Made by a program: the position numbers and the translations under genes. This document shows positions 16,641 through 24,800 of a stretch of 64,000 nt of DNA, in pieces (position 1 is the stretch's first letter; each line of letters starts with the position of its first letter). This DNA is from Pseudomonadales bacterium. GTDB lineage: Bacteria > Pseudomonadota > Gammaproteobacteria > Pseudomonadales > Halieaceae. The stretch is taken from contig JACKNN010000004.1 of the NCBI GenBank assembly GCA_024234855.1, positions 62,001-126,000 of the forward strand, written 5' to 3'. The notes under the pieces were generated by a model. It had not been told where the DNA came from, made no database searches, and saw nothing but the letters and a program-made list of their open reading frames with translations.

Positions 16641-18050
16641 CTACTTGCTGCGCCCGTAAACGTCTTCGTAACGCACAATGTCGTCCTCGCCCAGGTATGC
16701 GCCGGACTGGACCTCGATGAGTTCCAGCGGGATGCGGCCGGGGTTGGCGAGCCGGTGTTTGTGGCCCAGGGGGATATAGGTGGACTCGTCCTCGGCCAGC
16801 ATGAACACCTTGTCCTCGCAGGTGACTTCCGCAGTGCCGTGCACCACCACCCAGTGCTCGGCCCGGTGGTGATGCATTTGCAGCGAGAGGGTCTGGCCGG
16901 GGTTGACCACTATCCGCTTCACCTGGAAGCGTTCGGACGTCACCAGCGATTCATAGGAGCCCCAGGGCCGGTATACCCGCCGGTGCTGGGATACCTCCGG
17001 ACGATTCAGGTCCTTCAGGCGATTGACGATACGTTTTACGTCCTGCACCCTGCCGCGATCGGCCACCAGCACCGCATCGGCGGTTTCCACGACCACCAGG
17101 TTGGCCACCCCGATGCCCGCCAGCAGCCGCGAATCGCTGCGAAAATAGCTGTCGGTGCAGTTGTCGAGCATGACATCACCCTTGCAGGCATTGCCGTTGG
17201 GATCGCGCGAGGCCACATCCCACAGCGCCGACCAGGCGCCCACATCACTCCAGCCACAATCCAGCGAAACCACGGCGCCGACATCCGTTTTTTCCATCAC
17301 GGCGTAATCGATGCTGTCGCTGGGGCAGCGGCGAAAGACAGCGGCCTCGGGCCGGACGAAATCCAGGTCGGTGGCCGCCGTTGCCATCGCCTCACGGCAG
17401 CAACTGAGTATTCGCGGGGCGTGCTCGCCCAGCTGTTCGAGGTAGGTCGCCGCGCGCAACAGGAACATACCGCTGTTCCAGAGGTAACTGCCGCTGTCGA
17501 GATAAGCCTGGGCAGTGGCGACATCGGGCTTCTCCACGAAGCGCTCCAGATCGTATAGCTCCGCCGCCAGGGCGGCACCGCACTTGATATAACCGTAGCC
17601 GGTTTCCGCGCTGGATGGCACCACGCCAAATGTCACCAGGCGGCCGCTCTGGGCCAGTGGGATGGCCTTGCCCACGGCCTGCGCAAACGCATCCGCGTCC
17701 TGGATCAGGTGGTCAGCCGGCAGCACCAGCAGCAACGCGTCCGGGTCCGTCTCCAATGCCTGTATGGCCGCGAGCGCGACAGCCGGGGCGGTGTTGCGAC
17801 CCTGCGGCTCCAGAATGAGCGCGCTGGCCTTGATGTTTACCTGACGCAACTGTTCGGCCACCATGAAGCGGTGCTCCTCGTTGCATACCACCAGCGGCGC
17901 GCTTTCCTCCAGGCCCGAGGTCCGTCGCAGGGTTTCCTGCAACATCGACAGCTCCCCGGCAAGCGGCAGGAACTGCTTGGGGTGTGTCTCCCGCGAGACC
18001 GGCCAGAGCCGGCTGCCGACGCCTCCGGAGAGAAGGACAGGTGTTAACAT
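16641..18050 (-). CDS. manC: Mannose-1-phosphate guanylyltransferase / mannose-6-phosphate isomerase
   Basis: The 469-residue bifunctional type II enzyme has an N-terminal GDP-mannose pyrophosphorylase domain (about 1-345; LSGGVGSRLWPVSRE, HPKQFLPL, FVEKPD) and a C-terminal cupin phosphomannose isomerase domain (about 355-465; NPGQTLSLQMHHHRAEHW, with zinc-binding His residues, and YIPLGHKHRLAN). It links fructose-6-P to GDP-mannose together with the AlgC-type mutase. It is first in the manC-galU-algC unit. GDP-mannose is used for surface polysaccharide; no glycosyltransferases lie in this window to say which. Synonyms are algA and xanB. Confidence 0.95.
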   Translation of the reverse strand: MLTPVLLSGGVGSRLWPVSRETHPKQFLPLAGELSMLQETLRRTSGLEESAPLVVCNEEHRFMVAEQLRQVNIKASALILEPQGRNTAPAVALAAIQALETDPDALLLVLPADHLIQDADAFAQAVGKAIPLAQSGRLVTFGVVPSSAETGYGYIKCGAALAAELYDLERFVEKPDVATAQAYLDSGSYLWNSGMFLLRAATYLEQLGEHAPRILSCCREAMATAATDLDFVRPEAAVFRRCPSDSIDYAVMEKTDVGAVVSLDCGWSDVGAWSALWDVASRDPNGNACKGDVMLDNCTDSYFRSDSRLLAGIGVANLVVVETADAVLVADRGRVQDVKRIVNRLKDLNRPEVSQHRRVYRPWGSYESLVTSERFQVKRIVVNPGQTLSLQMHHHRAEHWVVVHGTAEVTCEDKVFMLAEDESTYIPLGHKHRLANPGRIPLELIEVQSGAYLGEDDIVRYEDVYGRSK

Positions 18051-18359
18051 AGGGTTCCTGTATCACCGGCAGTGTCACGGTGAGAAAATGATTATGAAGG
18101 TCCGCATATCCGGGCCGGGACATGATATCCGCTGTATGTTAGCGGATGCCAATATGCTTGGCTACCGAGTACCGGGCGGGGTTTCGCAAGGCGTGATCCG
18201 GGTCAAGGGTTGGCCGCTCCATGGCCGAAATGCGCTGGACTTGTGGCCCTCAGCATTTAAAATGGTGTGGTTCCGCGAAGCGCCACTTCGGTTCCGGCAC
18301 ACAGCTGTCGTCAGCGCAAAGAACAGTGGCGCGGTCTTCAAGACATTACTGGATAACCT
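18051..18359. other. Divergent intergenic region manC / fabA
   Basis: About 310 bases without a convincing gene. It contains a perfect dyad, ATCCGCT-N7-AGCGGAT (18127-18147), and, closer to fabA, a TAAAAT box (about 18257) with no good -35. The dyad is a candidate operator or short hairpin; I recognise no FabR- or FadR-type site. Confidence 0.4.
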
Positions 18360-18875
18360 ATGACAGCAAAAAGTGCCTTCGGCAAGGAAGAACTGGTCAC
18401 CTGCGGCAACGGCGAACTGTTCGGCCCGGGCAACGCACAACTGCCCACTGACAATATGCTGATGCTCGATCGTATCACCCACATCAGCTCAGAGGGCGGC
18501 GAGTACGGCAAAGGGCAAATCATCGCCGAACTCGATATTCATCCCCAGTTGTGGTTTTTCCAGTGCCACTTCCCCGGCGACCCGGTGATGCCGGGCTGCC
18601 TGGGCCTTGATGCCCTGTGGCAACTGGTGGGGTTTTTCCTGGGCTGGCGCGGCAACCCGGGCAGGGGGCGTGCACTGGGCTGCGGCGAAGTCAAATTCAG
18701 CGGCCAGGTTCTCCCCTCCGCCGCCAAAGTGGTCTACAACATCAATATACGGCGCGTTATCGAACGCAAGCTGGTGATGGGCATAGCCGATGGCAGCGTA
18801 TCGGTTGACGGCCGCCAGATCTATACTGCCTCGGACCTGAGGGTCGGCCTGTTCAAATCGACGGAGTCTTTCTAA
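18360..18875 (+). CDS. fabA: 3-hydroxydecanoyl-ACP dehydratase/isomerase
   Basis: It dehydrates 3-hydroxyacyl-ACP and isomerises trans-2- to cis-3-decenoyl-ACP, the branch point to unsaturated fatty acids. The 171-residue hot-dog protein has the catalytic His70 in FFQCHFPGDPVMPG and Asp84 in LGLDALWQL, the same numbering as the E. coli enzyme. It is followed four bases later by fabB, the classic fabAB operon for anaerobic unsaturated fatty acid synthesis. Confidence 0.97.
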   Translation: MTAKSAFGKEELVTCGNGELFGPGNAQLPTDNMLMLDRITHISSEGGEYGKGQIIAELDIHPQLWFFQCHFPGDPVMPGCLGLDALWQLVGFFLGWRGNPGRGRALGCGEVKFSGQVLPSAAKVVYNINIRRVIERKLVMGIADGSVSVDGRQIYTASDLRVGLFKSTESF

Positions 18876-18879
18876 TCCT

Positions 18880-20106
18880 ATGAGCAGAAGAGTAGTAATT
18901 ACCGGGCTGGGAATCGTCTCCTGCCTTGGCAACGACGCGGCATCTGTCACCCGCGCACTGTATGAGGGCCGCTCCGGCATCGCTACGCGGCAGGAACAGA
19001 TCGATATGGGCATGCGCTCGCACGTGGCCGGCGCGCCACAGATCGACATCCCCGCCCTGGTCGATCGCAAGCAACTGCGCTTCATGGGCGATGCGGCGGC
19101 TTACGCCTACATCGCCATGCAGCAGGCTATCGCCGACTCCGGGCTGAAAGACGCCGATATCTCCAACGTGCGCACCGGTATTATCGCCGGTTCGGGCGGC
19201 GCCTCCGCGGCCATGCAGGTTGAAGCCGCCGATGTATTGCGCGAACGCGGCATCCGCAGGGTCGGCCCCTACCGGGTCACCCAGACCATGGGCAGTACCG
19301 TATCCGCCTGCCTGGCGACCCCCTTCAGGATCAAGGGCGTGAATTACTCGATATCATCGGCCTGCTCCACCAGTGCCCACTGTATCGGCAACGCGATGGA
19401 ACAAATCCAGCTGGGCAAGCAGGATGTGGTATTCGCCGGTGGCGGCGAGGAGTTGCACTGGGCGCTGAGCTGCCTGTTCGATGCCATGGGCGCCCTCTCT
19501 ACCAGGTACAACGACACCCCGGAAAGTGCCTCCAGGGCCTACGATGCCAACCGCGACGGTTTTGTCATCGCCGGCGGTGGCGGCATGCTGGTGGTGGAGG
19601 AACTGGAACACGCGCTGAAGCGCGGGGCCAGGATTTACGCGGAGCTGGTCGGCTACGGCGCCACATCTGATGGCTACGACATGGTGGCCCCCTCGGGAGA
19701 GGGCGCGGTGCGGTGCATGCAACAGGCGCTGGCGACGGTGACCGGTCCGGTCGATTACATCAACGCCCACGGCACCAGCACCCCCGCCGGTGACATCCAG
19801 GAATTAAAGGCCGTACGCGCCGCCTACCAGGACCGCGACCATATCCCCGTGGTCGGTTCCACCAAGTCCCTGTCGGGCCATTCGCTGGGCGCGGCGGGTG
19901 TGCAGGAAGCCATTTACTCGCTGCTGATGCAGCAACAGGGTTTTATCGCGGCCTCTGCCAACATCGAGACCCTGGACCCCGAGGCCGAGGGCCTGCCCAT
20001 TGCCCTCGCCCGTCACGACAATGTCGACCTGCAGCGGGTGATGTCAAACAGCTTCGGTTTTGGCGGCACCAACGCCTCGCTGGTGTTCCAGAAATACAGC
20101 GATTAG
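18880..20106 (+). CDS. fabB: Beta-ketoacyl-ACP synthase I
   Basis: It condenses malonyl-ACP with acyl-ACP, including the cis-3-decenoyl intermediate made by FabA. The 408 residues carry the Cys-His-His triad: Cys162 in SSACSTSAH, His297 in NAHGTSTPAGD and His334 in LSGHSLGAAG; the C-terminal NSFGFGGTNASLVF is also canonical. It is translationally close to fabA and convergent with moeA. Confidence 0.97.
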   Translation: MSRRVVITGLGIVSCLGNDAASVTRALYEGRSGIATRQEQIDMGMRSHVAGAPQIDIPALVDRKQLRFMGDAAAYAYIAMQQAIADSGLKDADISNVRTGIIAGSGGASAAMQVEAADVLRERGIRRVGPYRVTQTMGSTVSACLATPFRIKGVNYSISSACSTSAHCIGNAMEQIQLGKQDVVFAGGGEELHWALSCLFDAMGALSTRYNDTPESASRAYDANRDGFVIAGGGGMLVVEELEHALKRGARIYAELVGYGATSDGYDMVAPSGEGAVRCMQQALATVTGPVDYINAHGTSTPAGDIQELKAVRAAYQDRDHIPVVGSTKSLSGHSLGAAGVQEAIYSLLMQQQGFIAASANIETLDPEAEGLPIALARHDNVDLQRVMSNSFGFGGTNASLVFQKYSD

Positions 20107-20120
20107 TCCGGCGCCCGCCT

Positions 20121-21329
20121 TCAGGCGAGCAGATCGAGCAGGATCACCTCTACCTTGTCACCCTCTGCCACCGTCGTTCCCGGCGGGATAACCGCCAGCG
20201 CGTCGCTGTGGGACACCGAGCTCAACACGCCGGAACTCTGGTTGGGAAACCGGTGAGCCCGCAGGCCCGCGGCCGCGCCGGCCAATGTCACGCGCAGGTA
20301 ATCCTGGCGCGTGCCGGGCTCATCTACCCGGAACGCGGCCTCGGCCAGCAGGCTCGGCCGCGCCGGCTCGCTCACGCCCTGCAACTTCAGCAGGAACGGG
20401 CGGGCGATCAGGCAGAAGGTCACGAACACAGAGGTGGGATTACCCGGCAGGCCGATAAAGGGCGTGTCGCCGATTCGGCCGAAGGCCAGTGGCTTGCCGG
20501 GCTTGATCGCCAGCTTCCACAGGTCCAGTCGCCCCAGGCGCTCGACCTGGGCCTTGACGTGATCCTCCTCACCTACCGACACGCCGCCTGAGGTAATCAC
20601 GCAATCGGCCGTTGCCGCGGCCTCGGCCAGGGCCGTTGCCGTGGCGCCGGGGTCATCAGGCACGATACCGCCATCGATGAAGGTCATACCGAGGGCGCGC
20701 ACGAGGCCGGCGAGCGTGTAGCGGTTGGAGTTATAGAGCTGGCCACTTTGCAGCGGCCCACTGCCCGGCTCGACCAGTTCGTCGCCCGTGGACAGCACCG
20801 CCACCCGCAGCGGCCGGTAGACCCTCACCGCCGCTCGCCCGACCGAAGCCAGTAAACCCAGGTCCTGCGGTCGCAGCACGCGGCCCCGGGCAAGCACCGC
20901 GGCCCCAAGGGCTATATCCTGGCCCCTGGGACGAATATTCTGCCCCTCGACTACCGGGCCCGAAATCGTCACCACGCCGGCGTGCTCCTGGCAATTTTCC
21001 TGCATCACCACGGCATCGGCACCCGGCGGGATCACGGCGCCGGTGAAAATACGCGCCGCCGTGCCCGCTGCCAGCTCCGCACCGGCGGCGGCGCTGCCCG
21101 CCGCGATACGCTGGCTCACGGGCAGCGGGCCGGTGGCATCCGCCGCCCGCAGGGCATATCCGTCCATCGCGCTGTTGTCATGCCCCGGCACCGCGATGGT
21201 GGCAATAACGTCCTCGGCCAGGACCGCGCCCAGGGCGTCGATCAGGGCCAGTTCAATGGTCGCCCCGGTGGTGCCGGCAGCTGCGAGCACCTGCGCCAGG
21301 GCATCGGCGACCGGCAGTAACGTACTCAA
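20121..21329 (-). CDS. moeA: Molybdopterin molybdenumtransferase
   Basis: It inserts molybdate into adenylylated molybdopterin to give the molybdenum cofactor. The 402-residue protein has the MoeA landmarks PGHDNSAMDGYALR, GAVIPPGADAVVMQE, VLSTGDELVEPG, ITSGGVSVGEEDHVK and LPGNPTSVFVTF. The start appears to be TTG at 21329, overlapping the moaB stop by three bases (TTGA), with GGGAGG just upstream; no later Met fits before the conserved region. It is coupled to moaB. Confidence 0.95.
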   Translation of the reverse strand: MSTLLPVADALAQVLAAAGTTGATIELALIDALGAVLAEDVIATIAVPGHDNSAMDGYALRAADATGPLPVSQRIAAGSAAAGAELAAGTAARIFTGAVIPPGADAVVMQENCQEHAGVVTISGPVVEGQNIRPRGQDIALGAAVLARGRVLRPQDLGLLASVGRAAVRVYRPLRVAVLSTGDELVEPGSGPLQSGQLYNSNRYTLAGLVRALGMTFIDGGIVPDDPGATATALAEAAATADCVITSGGVSVGEEDHVKAQVERLGRLDLWKLAIKPGKPLAFGRIGDTPFIGLPGNPTSVFVTFCLIARPFLLKLQGVSEPARPSLLAEAAFRVDEPGTRQDYLRVTLAGAAAGLRAHRFPNQSSGVLSSVSHSDALAVIPPGTTVAEGDKVEVILLDLLA

Positions 21330-21856
21330 GCCTCCCGCTCCCTCACCTTGAGCACACCGACAAAATTGCAGGGTCGATGGCTGCTGTCCAGCTGCTCCCG
21401 GATTATCCCGTTCCAGGCGGTCTTGCAGGCACCGGTTGACCCCGGCACACAGAAGATCACCGTGTCATTGGCGAACCCGGCCACTGCCCTGGACTGGATG
21501 GTCGACGAGCCGATCTCGGTGTGTGACAGGGCCCGGAAGATCTCGCCGAAGCCGTCGATGTCCTTATCAAACAGCGGGCGCACGGCCTCGGGGGTCGAAT
21601 CCCTCCCGGAAAAGCCCGTGCCACCGGTGACCAGTACCGCGTCTATACCGGCATCGGCGATCCAGCCGGACAGAACAGCCCGTATCTTGTAGATATCATC
21701 AATCACAATGGCCCTGGCCGCGGCGCGATGCCCCGCAGCGGCGAGGGCGTCCACCAGGTACTGCCCGGAGGTGTCGGTCGCCTCGGTGCGGGTATCGGAA
21801 ACGGTCAGGACGGCGACTGCCAGTGGCCGTGCCTGCTCATCGGTTGCTTTTGCCAT
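21326..21856 (-). CDS. moaB: Molybdopterin adenylyltransferase-like protein (MoaB)
   Basis: The 176-residue MogA/MoaB-fold protein has LTVSDTRTEATDTSG, VLVTGGTGFSGRD and SRAVAGFANDTVIFCVPGSTGACKTAWNGI, the molybdopterin-binding segments. It probably adenylylates molybdopterin or assists MoeA, which overlaps it downstream. A GAGG site precedes the ATG. No other moa genes occur in the window. Confidence 0.93.
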   Translation of the reverse strand: MAKATDEQARPLAVAVLTVSDTRTEATDTSGQYLVDALAAAGHRAAARAIVIDDIYKIRAVLSGWIADAGIDAVLVTGGTGFSGRDSTPEAVRPLFDKDIDGFGEIFRALSHTEIGSSTIQSRAVAGFANDTVIFCVPGSTGACKTAWNGIIREQLDSSHRPCNFVGVLKVREREA

Positions 21857-21865
21857 AAATAGACC

Positions 21866-22741
21866 TCACTCCTGTTGTCGTAGCCTGGCGTAATACTGCT
21901 TCACATTGGCGGCAATTGCGCCACGCCAGGGCGCCTGCTTGATGGCAAATGTGTTGCGAATCTTGTTGCAATTGAGCGAGCGGTTGAGGGGGACCAACCC
22001 CTCCGGCTGCCGTTGCAATTGCACCGCGTCGGGACTGAATTCGGAAAACTGGGAAGCGCAAGCCAGTAGCGCCTCGGCAAATTCATAGTAGGTTGCGCTG
22101 TCCGAGCTGCAGTAGTGGAAGATGCCATAGGCCTCCAGCCCGGTGCTCAACTGGTCCAGCAGGGCCGACAGTACACGGGCACCATCGTCTGCCGACAGGG
22201 GGCAACCACGTAAATTATTGTCCATCACCAGGCTGGCACCCTGCTCCCCCAACTGCCCCAGCATCTGGGTGATCAGGTTGGTGCCATCGAAGGAAAAGAC
22301 CGGCCCCAGGCGCAGAATCAGGTGGCGCTCGCAGCTGTCGCGCACCAGTTGTTCGGCACGGGCCAGCAGGGCACCGGCACCAGCCTCGTTGTCGGGGTAA
22401 TCCTCCTCGGTATACGGGCGGTCAAGCTGGCCGGAAAATACCCGGGAATTGGACGTGTACAGGTAGGTTATGCCGCTGCGCTGGCAGGCTTTGGCCACCC
22501 AGTGGCACCGTTTGAGATCCACTTCCTGCAGTGGGTCGACACCGTCAGCCGCCGCGGAAATCCGCAGGTCGACGACAATGTCACATTTGGCCCGCACCAC
22601 TGCCTTTTTGGCCTGGCGCTCACTTTTCCAGCGACAGGTGGCGCGGGTGACCGGCACCACCTGGTGACGTCCCAGATGCTGCAACCTGTTGAGCAGGGCG
22701 TGGCCCAGGGGGGTGTCTGATCCAAGTATCAGTGCCCGCAC
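21866..22741 (-). CDS. NAD(P)-dependent epimerase / RmlD-like reductase
   Basis: The 291-residue protein starts with a Rossmann motif, ALILGSDTPLGHALLNRL, at a GTG codon. YLYTSNSRVFSGQLDRPYTEEDYPDNEAG resembles the RmlD (dTDP-4-dehydrorhamnose reductase) substrate loop, but the catalytic Tyr-x3-Lys is not obvious (a Y..EED pattern is followed by no clear Lys). That makes enzymatic activity uncertain; it may be a degenerate or regulatory family member. It lies nine bases upstream of moaB and is probably co-transcribed with the molybdenum genes, with no clear functional reason. Confidence 0.7.
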   Translation of the reverse strand: MRALILGSDTPLGHALLNRLQHLGRHQVVPVTRATCRWKSERQAKKAVVRAKCDIVVDLRISAAADGVDPLQEVDLKRCHWVAKACQRSGITYLYTSNSRVFSGQLDRPYTEEDYPDNEAGAGALLARAEQLVRDSCERHLILRLGPVFSFDGTNLITQMLGQLGEQGASLVMDNNLRGCPLSADDGARVLSALLDQLSTGLEAYGIFHYCSSDSATYYEFAEALLACASQFSEFSPDAVQLQRQPEGLVPLNRSLNCNKIRNTFAIKQAPWRGAIAANVKQYYARLRQQE

Positions 22742-22794
22742 AGCTGCTATACCATCGCCCCTGAAGCCTTCAACCTGTGCTCAAGCCAGTCGCC

Positions 22795-23286
22795 TCAGAA
22801 CGGGATATCGTCGTCAAAATCACCGAAATCCGCCGCCGGCGGCTGTGAACTCGCCGCCGGGGCGGCAGAGGCGGCGCGCGGCGCACTCTTCTGGAATTCA
22901 CCCGGTGCGCTGTAATCGCCGCCGGAACCGGCATTGCGGCTGTCCAGCATCTGCATGTCGCTCGCCAGCACCTCGGTGGTGTAGTGATCCACGCCGGCCT
23001 TGTCCTGCCACTTGCGGGTCTGGAGCCTGCCCTCAACGTAGACCTTGGAGCCCTTCTTGAGATACTCCCCGGCAATCTGGCCCAGGCGGAAGTTGCCGCG
23101 GTCCTTGAACACCACCCGGTGCCACTCGGTCCGCTCCTGTAACTGGCCGGTCTGCTTGTCCTTCCAGCTCTCGCTGGTGGCGATACTGGCATTTGTGACG
23201 GCACCGCCATCGGGGAAGAAACGCGTTTCCGGGTCATTGCCCAGATTACCCACCAGGATGACTTTATTGACGCCCCGTGAAGCCAT
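22795..23286 (-). CDS. ssb: Single-stranded DNA-binding protein
   Basis: The 163-residue protein has the OB-fold (about 1-110: GVNKVILVGNLGNDPETRF, EWHRVVFKDR, LKKGSKVYVEGRLQTRKWQD), a Gly/Ala/Pro-rich linker and the acidic C-terminal tip DFDDDIPF that recruits replication and repair partners. A candidate promoter with TATAGT lies upstream. The neighbourhood (MFS gene, then divergent uvrA) is common in gammaproteobacteria. Confidence 0.98.
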   Translation of the reverse strand: MASRGVNKVILVGNLGNDPETRFFPDGGAVTNASIATSESWKDKQTGQLQERTEWHRVVFKDRGNFRLGQIAGEYLKKGSKVYVEGRLQTRKWQDKAGVDHYTTEVLASDMQMLDSRNAGSGGDYSAPGEFQKSAPRAASAAPAASSQPPAADFGDFDDDIPF

Positions 23287-23334
23287 AGAAATTCCTCAAT
23301 TCGTAAACAATTTTGGTGTCCGGATGAACCATGG

Positions 23335-23363
23335 ACTATAGCAACCCCGCCACTCAATTGCGA
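23335..23363 (-). promoter_or_regulatory. Candidate promoter of ssb
   Basis: A TATAGT -10 with a weak TCGCAA -35 at 17 bases on the minus strand, about 50 bases before the ssb ATG. No CTGT-N8-ACAG LexA box is visible here. Confidence 0.35.
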
Positions 23364-23410
23364 CAGCCGGGGCGGCCATGTTCCATCTTTTGCCGGCTGG
23401 CGGGGTTGTG

Positions 23411-24616
23411 TTATCGGGTGCCCGGCGCGTGCTCGGGGTCGGGCACCGGGACCGGGGTGAGTGCGGCCCCCAGCATCAGCAGCCACCACGCCAGCGCCAG
23501 CCCGAGGCACAGGCCCACCAGGCTGAGTTGCCCGAAGTGCTGCACCAGCCAGCCCCCCCCGGCACCCCCGGCGAAGGTGCCCAGGAACTGGCAGGTTGAA
23601 TAGATGCCCAGGGCGGTGCCCTTGCCCCCGGCAAAAACCGACTTGCTCACCTGGGAGGGCAGCGTGGCCTCGAGGTAATTGAAGCCGACAAAAAACAGCC
23701 ACAGCGCCAGATAGAGCACAATCGCGCTGCTCGCCAGGCCCAGCATGGGGATCGCCAGGGCCAGCAGGGCGATACCGCACAGGAACATTTCGCGGGGACG
23801 ACCACCGCGCTCGGCGATCCGCATGAGCGGCAGCATGCCGACTACCGACAACACCAGCACCGGCAGGTAGACCTGCCAGTGATGGGCGCGATCGACGCCC
23901 GCCAGTTGCTCCAGCGCCCCGGGCACGACCAGAAAGCAGGCCATGAGGATAAAATGCAGGCTGAACACACCGAAGTTCAACCTGAGCAGCGCGGGGTCCC
24001 GCAGGGCGCGGCCGAACAATTTGGGCCTGGCGCCCACATCGCTGTGCATGACCGCGCCGGCATCCGGGGTGGGCACCAGCAGCGCGACAATAGCGATGCC
24101 CCCGCCGGCGAGCAGGGCCGTCACCCAGAACACCGAGGCCAGCCCACCCACGGCGGCAATAACGGGCCCGAGCACCAGGGCGACCGCAAACGACAGGCCG
24201 ATACTCATGCCGACAATGGCCATGGCCTTGGTGCGCTGCTCGGTGCTGGTCAGGTCCGCCACCAGGGCCATGACCGTGGCGGCGATGGCGCCGGCGCCCT
24301 GGACCGCCCGCCCGATGACAATGCCCCACAGGCTGTCGGCCGTCGCTGCGAGTACACTGCCGAGCGCAAACACCAGCAGGCCGCCGATGATGACCGGTTT
24401 GCGCCCGACCTGGTCCGATAGCCAGCCCAGGGGTAGCTGCAGCGCGGCCTGCGTCAGGCCGTAGGCGCCCAGCGCCAGGCCGATCAGGCTGGGGGTGGCA
24501 CCGGGCATGTCGCCCGCGTAGAGGCTCAGCAGGGGCAGGACCATGAAAAGGCCCAGCATGCGGAAGCTGTAAAGAAGCGCCAGCGAGCTGACCGATCGTC
24601 GCTCCAGCGCTGTCAT
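23411..24616 (-). CDS. MFS transporter (DHA1, YajR-like)
   Basis: The roughly 401-residue protein has about twelve hydrophobic segments, the MFS A-motif GWLSDQVGRKPV after helix two and LGLFMVLPLLSLY in helix one. The start MTALERRSV..FRMLGLFMVLP resembles E. coli YajR. The ATG at 24616 is preferred on this similarity; a GTG at 24634 is equally open and neither has a good ribosome binding site. It is a proton-driven drug or metabolite exporter by family; the substrate is unknown. The last ~70 residues of YajR (its C-terminal domain) are absent. Confidence 0.85.
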   Translation of the reverse strand: MTALERRSVSSLALLYSFRMLGLFMVLPLLSLYAGDMPGATPSLIGLALGAYGLTQAALQLPLGWLSDQVGRKPVIIGGLLVFALGSVLAATADSLWGIVIGRAVQGAGAIAATVMALVADLTSTEQRTKAMAIVGMSIGLSFAVALVLGPVIAAVGGLASVFWVTALLAGGGIAIVALLVPTPDAGAVMHSDVGARPKLFGRALRDPALLRLNFGVFSLHFILMACFLVVPGALEQLAGVDRAHHWQVYLPVLVLSVVGMLPLMRIAERGGRPREMFLCGIALLALAIPMLGLASSAIVLYLALWLFFVGFNYLEATLPSQVSKSVFAGGKGTALGIYSTCQFLGTFAGGAGGGWLVQHFGQLSLVGLCLGLALAWWLLMLGAALTPVPVPDPEHAPGTR

Positions 24617-24733
24617 GGGATGTTCGGTAATCACGGAGGGCTACGTCTTTGAAAATACAGCCGCGAATAGTACCAGTTTCGCTGCTCGCAGCCCATCCAT
24701 AGACCGCGCCCAACCGTAAATTACAGGATGCTT

Positions 24734-24762
24734 TTGCAGCCACATGGGTCAGGGCATATACT
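24734..24762 (+). promoter_or_regulatory. Promoter of uvrA
   Basis: TTGCAG and TATACT are spaced by 17 bases, giving a start about 30 bases before the ATG at 24801. No canonical LexA box overlaps it. Confidence 0.6.
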
Positions 24763-24800
24763 GCCGGGTTTGGTTTTCACTGAGGTATCGGGCCAATTAT

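Noticed and set aside
22770..24743. Minus-strand frame of 657 codons across ssb and the MFS gene
   Set aside because: It overlaps two recognisable genes in another frame and its translation is Arg/Gly/Pro-rich shadow sequence.
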